Shown here one piece after another: positions 53,984 to 63,659 of a DNA stretch of 64,000 bases; the stretch's first letter is position 1; each line of letters opens with the position of its first letter. Both the position numbers and the translations under genes were made by a program. Source of the stretch: Sphingobium sp. AP49 (lineage in GTDB: Bacteria > Pseudomonadota > Alphaproteobacteria > Sphingomonadales > Sphingomonadaceae); NCBI RefSeq assembly GCF_000281715.2, contig NZ_CP124576.1:317501-381500 (forward strand). The letters are read 5' to 3'. The notes under the pieces are model-generated. The model was given only the letters and a program-made list of their open reading frames with translations. It was not told where the DNA came from and searched no databases.

Positions 53984-55498
53984 GATAGTGTTGAAAAACC
54001 CGGCCTTGCAGTAATGGCGCGGTCCTGATTCACTGGCCTTGTCGTTAGGAGACAGGCTCATGATGGGTGATCCGACGGTGATGCAGGAGGCGCTTTTCTA
54101 CAGCTTCAGCCTGGAAGATCATGTTCCCCAGAGCCACCTGTTGCGGGCGGTGGATCGCTTCGTTGATCTGGACGGCATCCCAGAGAAGCTGCGGCCCTTC
54201 TATAGCGATACGGGCCGGCCCTCGATCGATCCTGAACTGATGATCCGGATGCTGCTGATCGGCTACTGTCTGGGAATCCGGTCTGAGCGGCGGCTGTGCA
54301 AGGAAGTGCATCTCAATCTGGCCTATCGCTGGTTCTGCCGCCTCGGTCTCGACGGATCCGTGTCCGATCACTCGACATTCTCGAAGAACCGGCACGGCCG
54401 CTTCCGGGACAGTGATCTGTTGCGGCAGTTGTTCGAGATGACCGTCTCGCGCTGCATCCAGGAAGGACTGGTCGGTGGCGAAGGATTCGCCGTGGACGCC
54501 AGTCTGATCAAAGCCGATGCCAATCGCCAGCGCGGCGTTCCCGGCGATGAGGGGCTGCCGCCGGATATCATCAATCATGCTGTTCGGGAGTATCTGGAAG
54601 TGCTCGACGAGGCCGCCTTGGCGCAGCGCCGCCCGTCACGCCCAAATATCTGTCGCCGGCTGATCCAGCGGCCCGCTGGACCGGCGCCCATGGCGGGCAG
54701 GCCTTCTTCGCCTACAGCACCAACTATCTCATCGATCTGGCCAACGCCGTGATCGTCGATGTGGAGGCCAGCACCGCCATCCGTCAGGCTGAGGTAACGG
54801 CGCAGCGAACGATGATCGACAGGACACAGGAGCGCTTCGGCATCTGGCCCCGGCGGTTGGCTGCCGATACCGGCTATGGCGATGCGGCCAACCTTGCCTG
54901 GCTCGTCCATGAGCGGGGCATCAAGCCGCACATTCTCGTCTTCGACCATGTAGGCCGCAGGACCGACAGCTTCCAGCGCACCGCATTCCGCTATGACCAC
55001 CGGAACGATCTCTATGTCTGTCCCGGCGGCAAGCACCTTGTCCAGCATCGCAGGGACTATGCCAGCCCACGGCCCGGCGTCGATAAGGATGGCTTCATGC
55101 GCTACCGCGCCAGCCAACACGACTGTCAGGCCTGCACCCGCAAGCCCCAATGCTGTCCCGGCCAGTCCATGCGCAAAGTCGCCCGGTCAATCCATGAAGG
55201 CGCGCGCGACCTGGCAAGGGATCTGTCCCAGACCGACGCCTATGTCACATCCCGGCGCGAGCGAAAGAAGGTTGAAATGCTGTTCGCCCATCTCAAGCGT
55301 ATCTTGAAGCTCGATCGCCTGCGCCTGCGAGGACCAAATGGCGCAAAAGACGAGTTCTAACTCGCGGCCACAGCCCAGAACCTGCGCAAGCTTGCGAAAC
55401 TCATTCCGATCCAGTCGGCTATTGCCCCAGCGTGACACCGGGAGCCGACTTCCCCCCAACGTCAGAAGCTGACAATCACTGACTTCTTCAACACTATC
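53984..55498 (+). mobile_element. Degenerate IS1182-like insertion sequence with 4-bp target duplication
   Basis: The ends are inverted repeats, GATAGTGTTGAA (left) and TTCAACACTATC (right), and GGTC is duplicated at 53980-53983 and 55499-55502. The transposase begins near 54060 and shows the N-terminal IS1182 motif (HLLRAVDRFVDLDGIPEKL), then SFSL-type DDE segments (EGFAVDASLIKADANR and later RLAADTGYGDAANLAWLV, ERKKVEMLFAHLKR). A one-base loss near 54615 shifts the frame, and a TAA at 55358-55360 cuts off the last 24 codons. It cannot make whole transposase. Confidence 0.88.
54060..55435 (+). pseudogene. IS1182-family transposase, frameshifted and truncated
   Basis: The first frame runs to about 54615 (ending EVLDEAAL); the second continues PVTPKYLSPADPAARWTG to the stop at 55358-55360, and homologous residues LAATAQNLRKLAKL go on to a TGA at 55433-55435. 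The shift is explained by loss of one base in the run before GGCGCAG. Several possible starts exist near 54045-54063. Confidence 0.85.
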
Positions 55499-55504
55499 GG
55501 TCGT

Positions 55505-55774
55505 TCAGCGCCGATCGAACGCGACCGTTTCGCTTGCTGCAAAAGACGGGCTAGCGACGGCTTCATACCAATCAGCGCGAAAGCCCGGCAGAGCCGACAA
55601 GTGCGCGATCAGTTCAGCCCAACCTTTCGCCTCCTCATGGAATGTCGAAACACAACCAGCCACTTCAACATCGCAGCAGATCAGGTCGGTCGTGATCTCG
55701 TCCCGCTTGTAGAACACGACAGCGTCGATATCGGTCAGCGGCAGTTGCGCGAGGATCGCGTTTGTAATGATCAT
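55505..55774 (-). CDS. Conserved-looking hypothetical protein (89 aa) next to the insertion
   Basis: The protein begins MIITNAILAQLPLTDIDAV, has an acidic middle and ends SPSFAASETVAFDRR. It looks like a small soluble alpha/beta domain; I recall similar proteins in sphingomonads but no function. Its stop lies two bases past the target duplication of the insertion sequence, so it was only just spared. Confidence 0.6.
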   Translation of the reverse strand: MIITNAILAQLPLTDIDAVVFYKRDEITTDLICCDVEVAGCVSTFHEEAKGWAELIAHLSALPGFRADWYEAVASPSFAASETVAFDRR

Positions 55775-56184
55775 AGCGACATGCTGCCTTGCTGGATCAA
55801 CGTCTGCAATCAGGAAACAAGAAAGCAGCCATAAACGGCAATTTCTGGTCGACCTTCTCCAAGCGTTATTCTCTCGGCCAGAGGAGGCATGTCATGGGAT
55901 TGAACCCTCTGCCCGTGAACGAGTGTCGTGGAATGCTGTTGAGAACCTTCTACGCTGGCAGAAGATACAGAAATCTAAGCTCGCCTGTCTCCTTGTCGCA
56001 GCGAAGAGTCAGCACTTATCCGATAGACAAATCACCATTTTTTTCCGCTCGGTAGGCCGCAGCGACCTCCAGAAGCGGGCGCAACGGTAAAGTAATCTTT
56101 GGTCTGCTACAGGAAGTTCCCGTTCTTGATGATGCCTGCTGTACAGGCCGGGTATGGAAAGAGCACCGGCTGGAACCGAACAAT
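55775..56184. other. Intergenic region with no supported gene
   Basis: Short frames of 80-110 codons cross it but none has convincing residue content. It must hold promoters for the small gene to the left and the hydrolase to the right. Confidence 0.5.
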
Positions 56185-57000
56185 ATGCGGAAGCTAGGGA
56201 TCGGACAGAATGAGATTGTCCGGATACAGGATAGCGGCGGACCGTGCCCCCCACTCATTCTGTTGCATGGCCTCGCCAATTCGCTCGAAATATGGGAACG
56301 GGTCCAGCCCCGCCTGGCTCACCGTTTCCGGCTGATCGCGTTCGACTGGCCCGGATTTGGTGAATCGTCGCGACCGCGTGGTCGCTATGATGGTCGCTTT
56401 TTTGCGACGCGGCTGGCAGCGGTGATGAACGCGCTCGACATAGAACGGGCGCATCTCGCCGGCTATTCGATGGGAGCGAGCGCAATATTGCATTTCTCGG
56501 ATCATAATGCCGACCGGATCGATCATGCCATCCTAGCCGCACCCGGCAGTTTCGGTCGCCGCGTGCATCCCCTGATGCTGGCGGCCGCTATGCCGGGCAT
56601 CGGCGCCTGGCTGGCGCGGCCCCACCATCGCAACAACCGGACGACCTTACGGCTTGCCATTCATGATCCGTCGCAGGTGACGAAAGATTTGCAGGATCGT
56701 ACCGATCGCCATGCCGCGATTGCCGGTAGTGCCCGAACCTTCCACAGTGCCCTTACGGCTGGCGTGGGTCTCTTGGGTTCTCGCGGCATTACAAATATGG
56801 CGCGGCGGGCACAGGCCTTTCCCCGGCCCGCCCTGTTGCTGTGGGGAGCGAATGATCGCGTCTTTCCCGTTCGCAACGCTGCCCGCGCCCTGCGCCTGAT
56901 GCCGGACGCACGGCTGACAATGATTCCGGAATGTGGGCATTATCCGCAATGGGAGCAGCCGGACGCCTTTTGCGATGCGGTGGAGCATTTCCTGCCATGA
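56185..57000 (+). CDS. Alpha/beta hydrolase
   Basis: The 271-residue enzyme has the oxyanion HG motif (LILLHGL), the nucleophile elbow GYSMG with Ser95, an Asp in LLLWGANDRVFPV and a His in PECGHYPQWEQPD. No signal peptide is evident. It is most similar in layout to esterase or C-C hydrolase members; the substrate is unknown. Its stop overlaps the next gene's start (ATGA), so hydrolase and cytochrome are co-translated. Confidence 0.88.
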   Translation: MRKLGIGQNEIVRIQDSGGPCPPLILLHGLANSLEIWERVQPRLAHRFRLIAFDWPGFGESSRPRGRYDGRFFATRLAAVMNALDIERAHLAGYSMGASAILHFSDHNADRIDHAILAAPGSFGRRVHPLMLAAAMPGIGAWLARPHHRNNRTTLRLAIHDPSQVTKDLQDRTDRHAAIAGSARTFHSALTAGVGLLGSRGITNMARRAQAFPRPALLLWGANDRVFPVRNAARALRLMPDARLTMIPECGHYPQWEQPDAFCDAVEHFLP

Positions 57001-58640
57001 AGCGACGCTACCGGATAGCGATCGGGGCGGTCGTACTCACGGGATGCGCGGGCACCGCCCTTTGGATCGGCGCGCGGCCGGTCAGCGAAGCCTCCTCCCG
57101 TCCGCTGCTGCCGCCGGATGCCGACATGACTCAGCGCGGCGCAGCCGCCTTTGTCGGAGCCGGCTTTGGCGGCATTTCCCAGGCCGCGCTTCAGCGCAAT
57201 GCGGTCCCCTGGCGTCTGACCGCCGCTGCATTGGTGCTGGAGGAGCAGCGCCGCGGTCCGGCAGCGCGGATCGATCAGGCAACGCTGCGTCGGGTGATGA
57301 TGCGGTTCGGCTTTCTCTATCCAGCCGGGCTCGCCAATCTACCCAAAGGCGTGGAGCGGCCGCCTAGCGACATGCCCCTGGGCATCACCTGGGGCGATAT
57401 TGCACCAATCGGGGGAACCCGAGTTCGTGTCGCCAATCTCGGTTGTGCCGCCTGCCATGCAGGCGTGACCTATGGTGCCGATGGTGCGCCGCGCCGTGAC
57501 ATAGCAATGATCGGCATGCCCAACAGCTCGATCGATCTGGAGGCCTATGTCCAGGCCGTCTATGTCGGACTGAGCCGTCATGCCGGATCGCCCCATTTGA
57601 TGGCGGCGGCGGAGGCGTTGTTCCCGGACATGGACTGGCAGGAACGGGCCAGCCTGCGCTGGATGATCCTGCCACTGGTCCGACACCGTTTGGCGGCATT
57701 GAAGGGGCAAGGGCGAGCAATGCCTTTCCCTAACGGATCACCAGGTAGTACCAATGGCGTTGCCGCCTTGAAGCTGGCGCTGGGTAGCCCCTTGCTCGGC
57801 GGCGGCCCGGCAGACAGAGGGGTGGTGTCGATCCCCGATCTGGGCGGGCGGGCCTGGCGGACAAGCTTGCTGACAGACGGCGCCTACCGGATCCCGGCTG
57901 TTCAGCCCGGCCAGCCCACGATTGCGCCAATGATTGACGATGCGCATCTGGATGCGCTGGCCGCGATCACTAGTTTCTTCACGGTCCCCAGCATGGGGGT
58001 CCATCCGGACGATGCGCGCGACGGGATCAAGGATGCTCGGGCCATATTCGACTGGTTGGGCAGCTATCATGCGCAGCCGTTCCCCGGTCCGGTCAAGAGG
58101 GCGGCCGCGCAACGCGGCGCTGCCATCTATGCACGGACCTGTGCCAGCTGCCATGGCGACTATGGCTGGCGGGGCGATCGGCCCACACTGATGCGTTTTC
58201 CCAATTGGATAGGCGACGTCGGCACGGATGCGCTGCGTGCAGCCGTATTCGATCGATCGCTGGCGCAGGCCGTCGACCGCACCTCCTATCGCGCGACCAT
58301 CGCCGTGCGGACCGGCCAGGGCTATGCCGCGCCACCGCTGAGCGGATTGTGGGCATCGGCCCCCTATCTCCACAATGGGTCGGTGCCGACACTGGCGGCC
58401 CTGCTTACGCCATCAATGCGGCCGCGCCGCTTCATGGTTGGCGGCCACGCGCTGGATCTGACGGCGGTGGGACTGAAGCTGAATGTCGATGGCCGTTATC
58501 CGGCCGGCTATCACCCCTTTTCGCAACCGCAATGGATCGACACGCAGGTAGCCGGGCTGGGCAATGGCGGCCACGTCCAGGGGGCCGAGCTGGACCTCGC
58601 GGACAAACAGGCGTTGATCGAATTTCTGAAACTTCTCTGA
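56997..58640 (+). CDS. Diheme c-type cytochrome, membrane-anchored or lipoprotein
   Basis: The 547-residue protein has an N-terminal membrane or lipobox segment (AIGAVVLTGCAGTALWI) and two heme-binding motifs, CAACH at 150-154 and CASCH at 382-386. The spacing is unlike classical cytochrome c peroxidase but fits large diheme oxidoreductases of unknown role. It should be periplasmic. It is coupled to the hydrolase and ends eight bases from the nitroreductase gene that converges on it. A longer upstream frame lies inside the hydrolase. Confidence 0.85.
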   Translation: MKRRYRIAIGAVVLTGCAGTALWIGARPVSEASSRPLLPPDADMTQRGAAAFVGAGFGGISQAALQRNAVPWRLTAAALVLEEQRRGPAARIDQATLRRVMMRFGFLYPAGLANLPKGVERPPSDMPLGITWGDIAPIGGTRVRVANLGCAACHAGVTYGADGAPRRDIAMIGMPNSSIDLEAYVQAVYVGLSRHAGSPHLMAAAEALFPDMDWQERASLRWMILPLVRHRLAALKGQGRAMPFPNGSPGSTNGVAALKLALGSPLLGGGPADRGVVSIPDLGGRAWRTSLLTDGAYRIPAVQPGQPTIAPMIDDAHLDALAAITSFFTVPSMGVHPDDARDGIKDARAIFDWLGSYHAQPFPGPVKRAAAQRGAAIYARTCASCHGDYGWRGDRPTLMRFPNWIGDVGTDALRAAVFDRSLAQAVDRTSYRATIAVRTGQGYAAPPLSGLWASAPYLHNGSVPTLAALLTPSMRPRRFMVGGHALDLTAVGLKLNVDGRYPAGYHPFSQPQWIDTQVAGLGNGGHVQGAELDLADKQALIEFLKLL

Positions 58641-58648
58641 CCCGGATC

Positions 58649-59626
58649 TCAGATCAGCAGATCCCGCAACGGCAATCGCGCGCGCGGATAACCGGCCCCG
58701 GTTCGACGACCGATGCGAAAGGCGCTGACCAGCCGATGATCGGCCAGGACGCAATGATCGGCAAGCAGCTGCGCAGCCATCGCCTTGTCGTCGGCCAACG
58801 CCGCCAGCACCGCCGCGCTCATGCCAAGACCTTCGATTTGCAACCAGAGCCGCAGGAAACGGCGACCGCTCACAAACGGATCTTCGTCTGCCGGGCGGTG
58901 AAACAGCAGCACACCGGCTGCGCCTGCCAGCTTTGCCCCTTCGGCAAGCAAAGTGGGCGCGAGCCTTACCCGATCAAACAGCGCAAAAGCGGGGCCAAGC
59001 ACCAGATTGGCGCCGTGGGCCTCGACCGGGGACAAGGCCATCGCTTGCGCATTGAGGCCATCGCGAGACCATGAAGGATGACGGCGGGAAAGGCGCATCC
59101 AGCTCCGCAATTCATGGCGGAAAGGCGCATCCTGCATGAAGCCGTAACTGGCGCGGTCGAACTGGCGCGCCAACCGAGCAAGGCTGTCTGAAGCTGTGAT
59201 TGGCGTGACATCGGGCGCTGCCAATGTCTCTGTCGCCTGCCGGTCGGCAGCCGTCGGAGAGGAAAAAGCGCCTCTCCACGATGCACGTTGATCGAGGCTG
59301 GCTACAAGCGGATCGGCAACACCGCCCGGCCGCAAATGGTAGCGAACGATCGGTCGGAAAGGCTCCGGCAGGTCCGGCAGCATCTCGTGATCTTCAATAA
59401 GCGCCAGCCCCTGATCCGCAGCGGCAAGATGGAGCGCTTCGGCGGCGGCGCCCAGACTGATGGCCGCATCATTGCCCCCGGGATCGCCGACCGAAAGGCG
59501 GCGGCTCCGATCCTCCGCCAGGACGATGGCATTATCCTCGACCCGCCACCGTGCGGGCTGGACATTGTGTACGCTGGGCGCGGCGGCGGCGCGGACGATC
59601 AACGCGTGCAGCAGGGCCGTATTCAT
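58649..59626 (-). CDS. Acg-like nitroreductase-family protein
   Basis: The 325-residue protein has the nitroreductase fold with the N-terminal APSVHNVQPARWRV segment used for FMN binding, and a C-terminal half resembling the Acg group (flavin storage or reduction). The enzymatic role is unproved. It is the last gene of the five-gene operon; the start at 59626 overlaps the upstream gene's stop (ATGA). Confidence 0.8.
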   Translation of the reverse strand: MNTALLHALIVRAAAAPSVHNVQPARWRVEDNAIVLAEDRSRRLSVGDPGGNDAAISLGAAAEALHLAAADQGLALIEDHEMLPDLPEPFRPIVRYHLRPGGVADPLVASLDQRASWRGAFSSPTAADRQATETLAAPDVTPITASDSLARLARQFDRASYGFMQDAPFRHELRSWMRLSRRHPSWSRDGLNAQAMALSPVEAHGANLVLGPAFALFDRVRLAPTLLAEGAKLAGAAGVLLFHRPADEDPFVSGRRFLRLWLQIEGLGMSAAVLAALADDKAMAAQLLADHCVLADHRLVSAFRIGRRTGAGYPRARLPLRDLLI

Positions 59627-60717
59627 GCGAGCGTCTTTCGGAAGAGGTGCAGGCGGTGCAAGCGTCGTGCGCCCAGCCTTTCCATCTGGCGCAGGCTTGC
59701 CGCGTTCTGGTCCGCAATCCACGTGATGCCCAGTTGTCGATATCCCGCGCCGCGTAGCGCGCCGATGGTCCGTGCCAGCATCGCCCCCATCAGCCCGCGT
59801 CCGTGCCGGTCCTGGGCCACCGAATAGAAGATGATGACGGCGCGACGGCGACGCAAGCGATAGCGCAGGAAATGCAAGGGCGTCAGCCAGCTGATGCGCG
59901 ATCGGGTAGCCCGCAGAAAGCCATTGAGATCGGGAATGCAGATGATCGTGCCGACCGGCCTGTCGCCGTCCATCAGGACAGAGGAGAGCCGCGGATCCAG
60001 AATGGACGACATTTCGCCCGCCTGAAACTGGAATTCCTCGGGGGTGAGCGGGACGAACATCGGGTTGTCTGCGAACCCGTCATTGAGCACCGCCCGCGCG
60101 TCTTCCATCCGCTCGGGAAAGTGGCGCTGGACGATCGAGGCGAAGCGGAAGGCGGGATTATCGAGCGCTGCAGTGTCGGGCAACCGAGCCTCGGCAAGGT
60201 CCAGCTCGAAGGTCGTCATGGGGAAAAAGCGGGTATATCCATTGGCTTCCAGCAGAGTCGGAACATGCGGCGGGTTCACCACCATGTCGGTATAGCCTGT
60301 CTGCTCATATCCGCCCGTCATCACGCCGCATTGCTGCATGGCGGTGAGGTTGAAATTGCCAACGAGTTCCGATTGGCCGTGCTGACGCGCAAAATCTTCG
60401 GCCGCATCGAGAAGCCGCCGCGCCGCCGGTGCGTCGTCAGCGCAATCGAAGAAACCGAATTGGGCGCGGCGCGTCCCATGCCGCGCATTGGACTGTCCAT
60501 GGATGTGCGCGATGATCCGGCCGATGGGGCGTCCGTCCCGATGGGCGGTCCAGAAGCGGAAGGGATTGCCGGTCTGCCAGAGCGGATTCTTCGCCGGGTC
60601 GAGCATCCGGTCGATATCGCTATGCAGCGGCGACACATAGCCGGTTTCAGATGCATAGGCATTGAAGGGCGCATCGAAAAATGCCCGACGATCGCCTTCG
60701 CGTAAATCCAGTGTCAT
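59623..60717 (-). CDS. GNAT-type acetyltransferase-like protein
   Basis: The 364-residue protein is longer than a single GNAT domain, with a likely first domain (RFWTAHRDGRPIGRIIAHIHG) and the acetyl-CoA motif near the C terminus (DRHGRGLMGAMLARTIGAL). It resembles proteins that acylate small molecules or amines. Fourth gene of the operon; overlaps both neighbours. Confidence 0.75.
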   Translation of the reverse strand: MTLDLREGDRRAFFDAPFNAYASETGYVSPLHSDIDRMLDPAKNPLWQTGNPFRFWTAHRDGRPIGRIIAHIHGQSNARHGTRRAQFGFFDCADDAPAARRLLDAAEDFARQHGQSELVGNFNLTAMQQCGVMTGGYEQTGYTDMVVNPPHVPTLLEANGYTRFFPMTTFELDLAEARLPDTAALDNPAFRFASIVQRHFPERMEDARAVLNDGFADNPMFVPLTPEEFQFQAGEMSSILDPRLSSVLMDGDRPVGTIICIPDLNGFLRATRSRISWLTPLHFLRYRLRRRRAVIIFYSVAQDRHGRGLMGAMLARTIGALRGAGYRQLGITWIADQNAASLRQMERLGARRLHRLHLFRKTLA

Positions 60718-61853
60718 GTTGCGGTTTCCAACAGTCGAGCGGCGACTTCCAATTCTCCGTCGATGCGGGCATCGGCCAGTCCATTGGCGGAGATTGCGAG
60801 AAAAAGTGGTGGGGCGACGGACAGTCGCAGCAAATGGGTAGCGGCATGACGATCCAGCAGCTCGCGCGTGGCTTGGGTCAGAAGCGGATCGGACAAGCCA
60901 ATCCTCGCACTCAACAACCGATATTGCGCAAGTTGTGCCAGCGTTTGCGCGGGAAAGTCAGCCAGCTGCCCGGCATGGAGCAGTTGACCGCGCGCGAGCA
61001 GAGGATGAGCAGAGAGCAGCCCGTCGCGGGACGCGTCGGCCGGCATGGCAGCCAGCGCGCGGGATATGCTGCCCGCCGCATCATCGCGCAGGTGCAACCG
61101 CTCAATCAGGATGACGAGCGCAACCATCGCCGTCGCACAGGCTGCGATCGTCATGGCCTGTGTCGCGGTTATCATGGCCATGGGCAGCAGTATGATGGTG
61201 CCGCCGCCCGTAGCGATCAGCATGTCGGCGACCAGCATCCGGGGACGACCGCTGCCCGTAGCGAGGCGCGATGCAGCGAGAACCAGAATGAGCGCCGCAA
61301 AGGTGCCGCCGCGCACAGGCAGGTCAGGGAAAAGCAGCGCAAAGTCCGTCAGAACGAGCGGCAGGGCAAGGGCCAGTGCCAAGGCGAGCATGTCGGCCGC
61401 CTGCCGTTCCGACAGAGCAAGGCCCCGCCGGTCACGCAACAGCAGGAAGAGGATGCAAAGCAGCATCCCCGCCTGAAATGCTGCTAGCGCCATCACGGCC
61501 GGGGCGGTCCAGACCAGGCCAAGGGTCAATGGCAGGAATGACAAGGCCAGCGATCCCGACAGCGCCGCCAATTTTATGATCGGCGGCGCATGGCGACGAA
61601 CCAATTCCTCTGCCAGACGCAAGGTGGCAAAGGGCAACCAGGCTGCCGTCAGCATCAATAGGGCCGCAACCAGTCCGGACTGCCAGGCGCCATAGATCAG
61701 CCGCAACCCCAGCAGGATTGCCACCAGCCGATAGATCAGCCGAAGCCGGGCCGACACGGTGGAATGGCGCGCGGTGGACGCGATGCCGCGTGACGCGGCC
61801 AACGTCGCCACGATCGCGATGCCGGTCAGCAACTGGTCTGGTCGCACCATCAT
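60714..61853 (-). CDS. Polytopic membrane protein, unknown
   Basis: The 379-residue protein begins MMVRPDQLLTGIAIV and has about eight or nine membrane helices in residues 10-260, for example LLMLTAAWLPFATLRL and LSFLPLTLGLVWTAP, followed by a cytoplasmic helical tail. No transporter motif is recognised. It sits between a ThiF-like enzyme and a GNAT protein, so it may export or anchor their product. Start overlaps the ThiF stop. Confidence 0.7.
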   Translation of the reverse strand: MMVRPDQLLTGIAIVATLAASRGIASTARHSTVSARLRLIYRLVAILLGLRLIYGAWQSGLVAALLMLTAAWLPFATLRLAEELVRRHAPPIIKLAALSGSLALSFLPLTLGLVWTAPAVMALAAFQAGMLLCILFLLLRDRRGLALSERQAADMLALALALALPLVLTDFALLFPDLPVRGGTFAALILVLAASRLATGSGRPRMLVADMLIATGGGTIILLPMAMITATQAMTIAACATAMVALVILIERLHLRDDAAGSISRALAAMPADASRDGLLSAHPLLARGQLLHAGQLADFPAQTLAQLAQYRLLSARIGLSDPLLTQATRELLDRHAATHLLRLSVAPPLFLAISANGLADARIDGELEVAARLLETAT

Positions 61854-62719
61854 CCGATCAATTTGCGCATGAAGCGACGCACCAGCGCCCGTTTGGCCCA
61901 TGCGAGTGGTGGCGATAGCGGTCGTTCGATGCGCATTGCATGGGGATTGAGGAAATAGCCGCGATGATCGGCGCCGCCCGGACGGTTCAGGATGACGCGA
62001 ATGGCCTCCTCTGCCATCAAGGTGCCAGCCATCGTGACCATGGTCGAAAAGGAGAAGCGCGACCGCTTGCCCGATGCCACATCGGCGGCAACCTCCAGGT
62101 CGACATATTTGTGCGAACTGCTGTGCGTGAGCACATATTCGATTTCCCGCATTAGGCATTCTACGGCCATGTCGCGGGTGATGGCGGTCCAGGCAATATT
62201 GCAGGTGGGATAGCCGAGCCGCTCCTCAAGCCGGGGGTCCTGCGGCCGCACCACCGTGACCGATGGCAGCGGCGACGCATAGGCGTCGATCAAAGTGCGG
62301 CCATGATCGCGCGCCTTGCGATAGAGTTGCGCGCCAGCAGCGGCATCGTCCGTGCCGTTGATGGCGACGGTGACACCGGGTAATATCCGATCGAGCGCTT
62401 CGGTCCATTCCGCGCCCAGTACCTTGAAATGCGCCTGCGGATTGATCTGCAGCGCCAGGTCCCGCGCTGCCTCTGCCTTGGGGCGGCCGATCGTGTCGGC
62501 CCAGCAGAAAAGCTGGCGATTGAGGTTGGAAACCTCGAAGATGTCGATGTCCGCAATGACGAAATGGCCGACGCCCGCCCTGACCAGCGCCGTCAATGCT
62601 GCCCCGCCCATGCCGCCGACACCGGGTATGAAGACGCGGGCTTCGCGCAACCGCTCCTGCTCCGCTTCGGTCACGAAGCCCCGGTTGCGCGTCGTCATCT
62701 CTGCATAATCAAAGGGCAT
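61850..62719 (-). CDS. ThiF/E1-like adenylyltransferase
   Basis: The 289-residue protein has the E1/ThiF nucleotide-binding motif GVGGMGGAAL at about 33-42 and the adenylation segment DIDIFEVSNLNRQL with the key Arg, then GRPKAEA. The zinc-binding CxxC pair of many ThiF/MoeB proteins is not visible. It probably adenylates a C-terminal carboxylate on a small protein or a small molecule. In Mycobacterium a ThiF domain fused to a nitroreductase (Rv1355c) offers a precedent for the association seen here. Confidence 0.82.
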   Translation of the reverse strand: MPFDYAEMTTRNRGFVTEAEQERLREARVFIPGVGGMGGAALTALVRAGVGHFVIADIDIFEVSNLNRQLFCWADTIGRPKAEAARDLALQINPQAHFKVLGAEWTEALDRILPGVTVAINGTDDAAAGAQLYRKARDHGRTLIDAYASPLPSVTVVRPQDPRLEERLGYPTCNIAWTAITRDMAVECLMREIEYVLTHSSSHKYVDLEVAADVASGKRSRFSFSTMVTMAGTLMAEEAIRVILNRPGGADHRGYFLNPHAMRIERPLSPPLAWAKRALVRRFMRKLIG

Positions 62720-63659
62720 CGCGATAAGGCCTCAAGCGTCGGAGGGGTTTGCTGGCGTCCAGCCATTGCAGCAGCGGCGCGACCAGCGTGGCGGTCACGA
62801 TCATCATCGCTTGCACCGCCAATTGCGGCAGGGCCGAACGGGGTACGCTGCGCGCCAGAAAGCGCTGACCGGCGGCAAGATCGATCATCCCGATCTGCAG
62901 GACATCATCGCCACGCCCATAGTCCAATGCCTTATGGCAATAGGCATTATAGTCATCTTTGCGGTGCTTGGCGGCGACGGCAAAGCTCTTCTTCAGATTG
63001 TCGGAGCCGCCGGTATATGCGTCGGTGATGACTTGCCGGTCGAGATCGAAGCCGGCATCGTCGCCTACGCCAAAGGCGGTACGATGTGTCTGCATGATCT
63101 GATAGGCCAAATGGCGGTGAGTGAAGCTCTGGTCTGTGCCCTCCTGCGCCGGAAATACCTGGCTGAAGGTTTCCGATACCATGCCCACCACGGCGGGGAC
63201 CTGTGTGACGCTACTGATCCAAAGCGGGCGCAGGCGACGTCGCAAAAAAAGGGCAAAGCAGGTCAGGCCATAGAGAATCCAGGACAGGCCGCCGCTCCGT
63301 TCCTGCGGATCGACCATCACGAGCCCCAAATGCAGAACCTGCTCGGTGCGACCTGCCTGGGTCACGGCAAGCAGCGGCATCGCGTTGAAGGCTACGGGCA
63401 TTCCGTCGCTGCGTCGCCGGACCAGGGTGATGACACTGCGGGACCAGGCCTGAGCATCAGGATCGAACAGCCCATAGTCTAGGTCCTGACCGGCCAGGCA
63501 GGCGCGGACGACAGTACGGCACTCGGCGATCAGCAGGGCCAGCGCGTCGTTTGTCATCCATTCGCCGGGGCGATCGACAATCTCGACATGATGGTCTGCG
63601 CTGGCGTTAAAGGCAGTTTTCAGATGCGGATTCTGTAGCGAGCGCAATAGAAACAGCAT
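62709..63659 (-). CDS. GNAT-like acyltransferase of unknown substrate
   Basis: The 316-residue protein begins MLFLLRSLQNPHLKTAFNAS and contains LGLVMVDPQERSGGLSWILY, a plausible acyl-CoA motif. Late hydrophobic segments (AMMIVTATLVAPLLQW) suggest membrane association. GGAGG four bases before the ATG at 63659 sets the start; the gene overlaps the ThiF start by 11 bases. It is the first gene of the operon. Confidence 0.65.
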   Translation of the reverse strand: MLFLLRSLQNPHLKTAFNASADHHVEIVDRPGEWMTNDALALLIAECRTVVRACLAGQDLDYGLFDPDAQAWSRSVITLVRRRSDGMPVAFNAMPLLAVTQAGRTEQVLHLGLVMVDPQERSGGLSWILYGLTCFALFLRRRLRPLWISSVTQVPAVVGMVSETFSQVFPAQEGTDQSFTHRHLAYQIMQTHRTAFGVGDDAGFDLDRQVITDAYTGGSDNLKKSFAVAAKHRKDDYNAYCHKALDYGRGDDVLQIGMIDLAAGQRFLARSVPRSALPQLAVQAMMIVTATLVAPLLQWLDASKPLRRLRPYRDAL

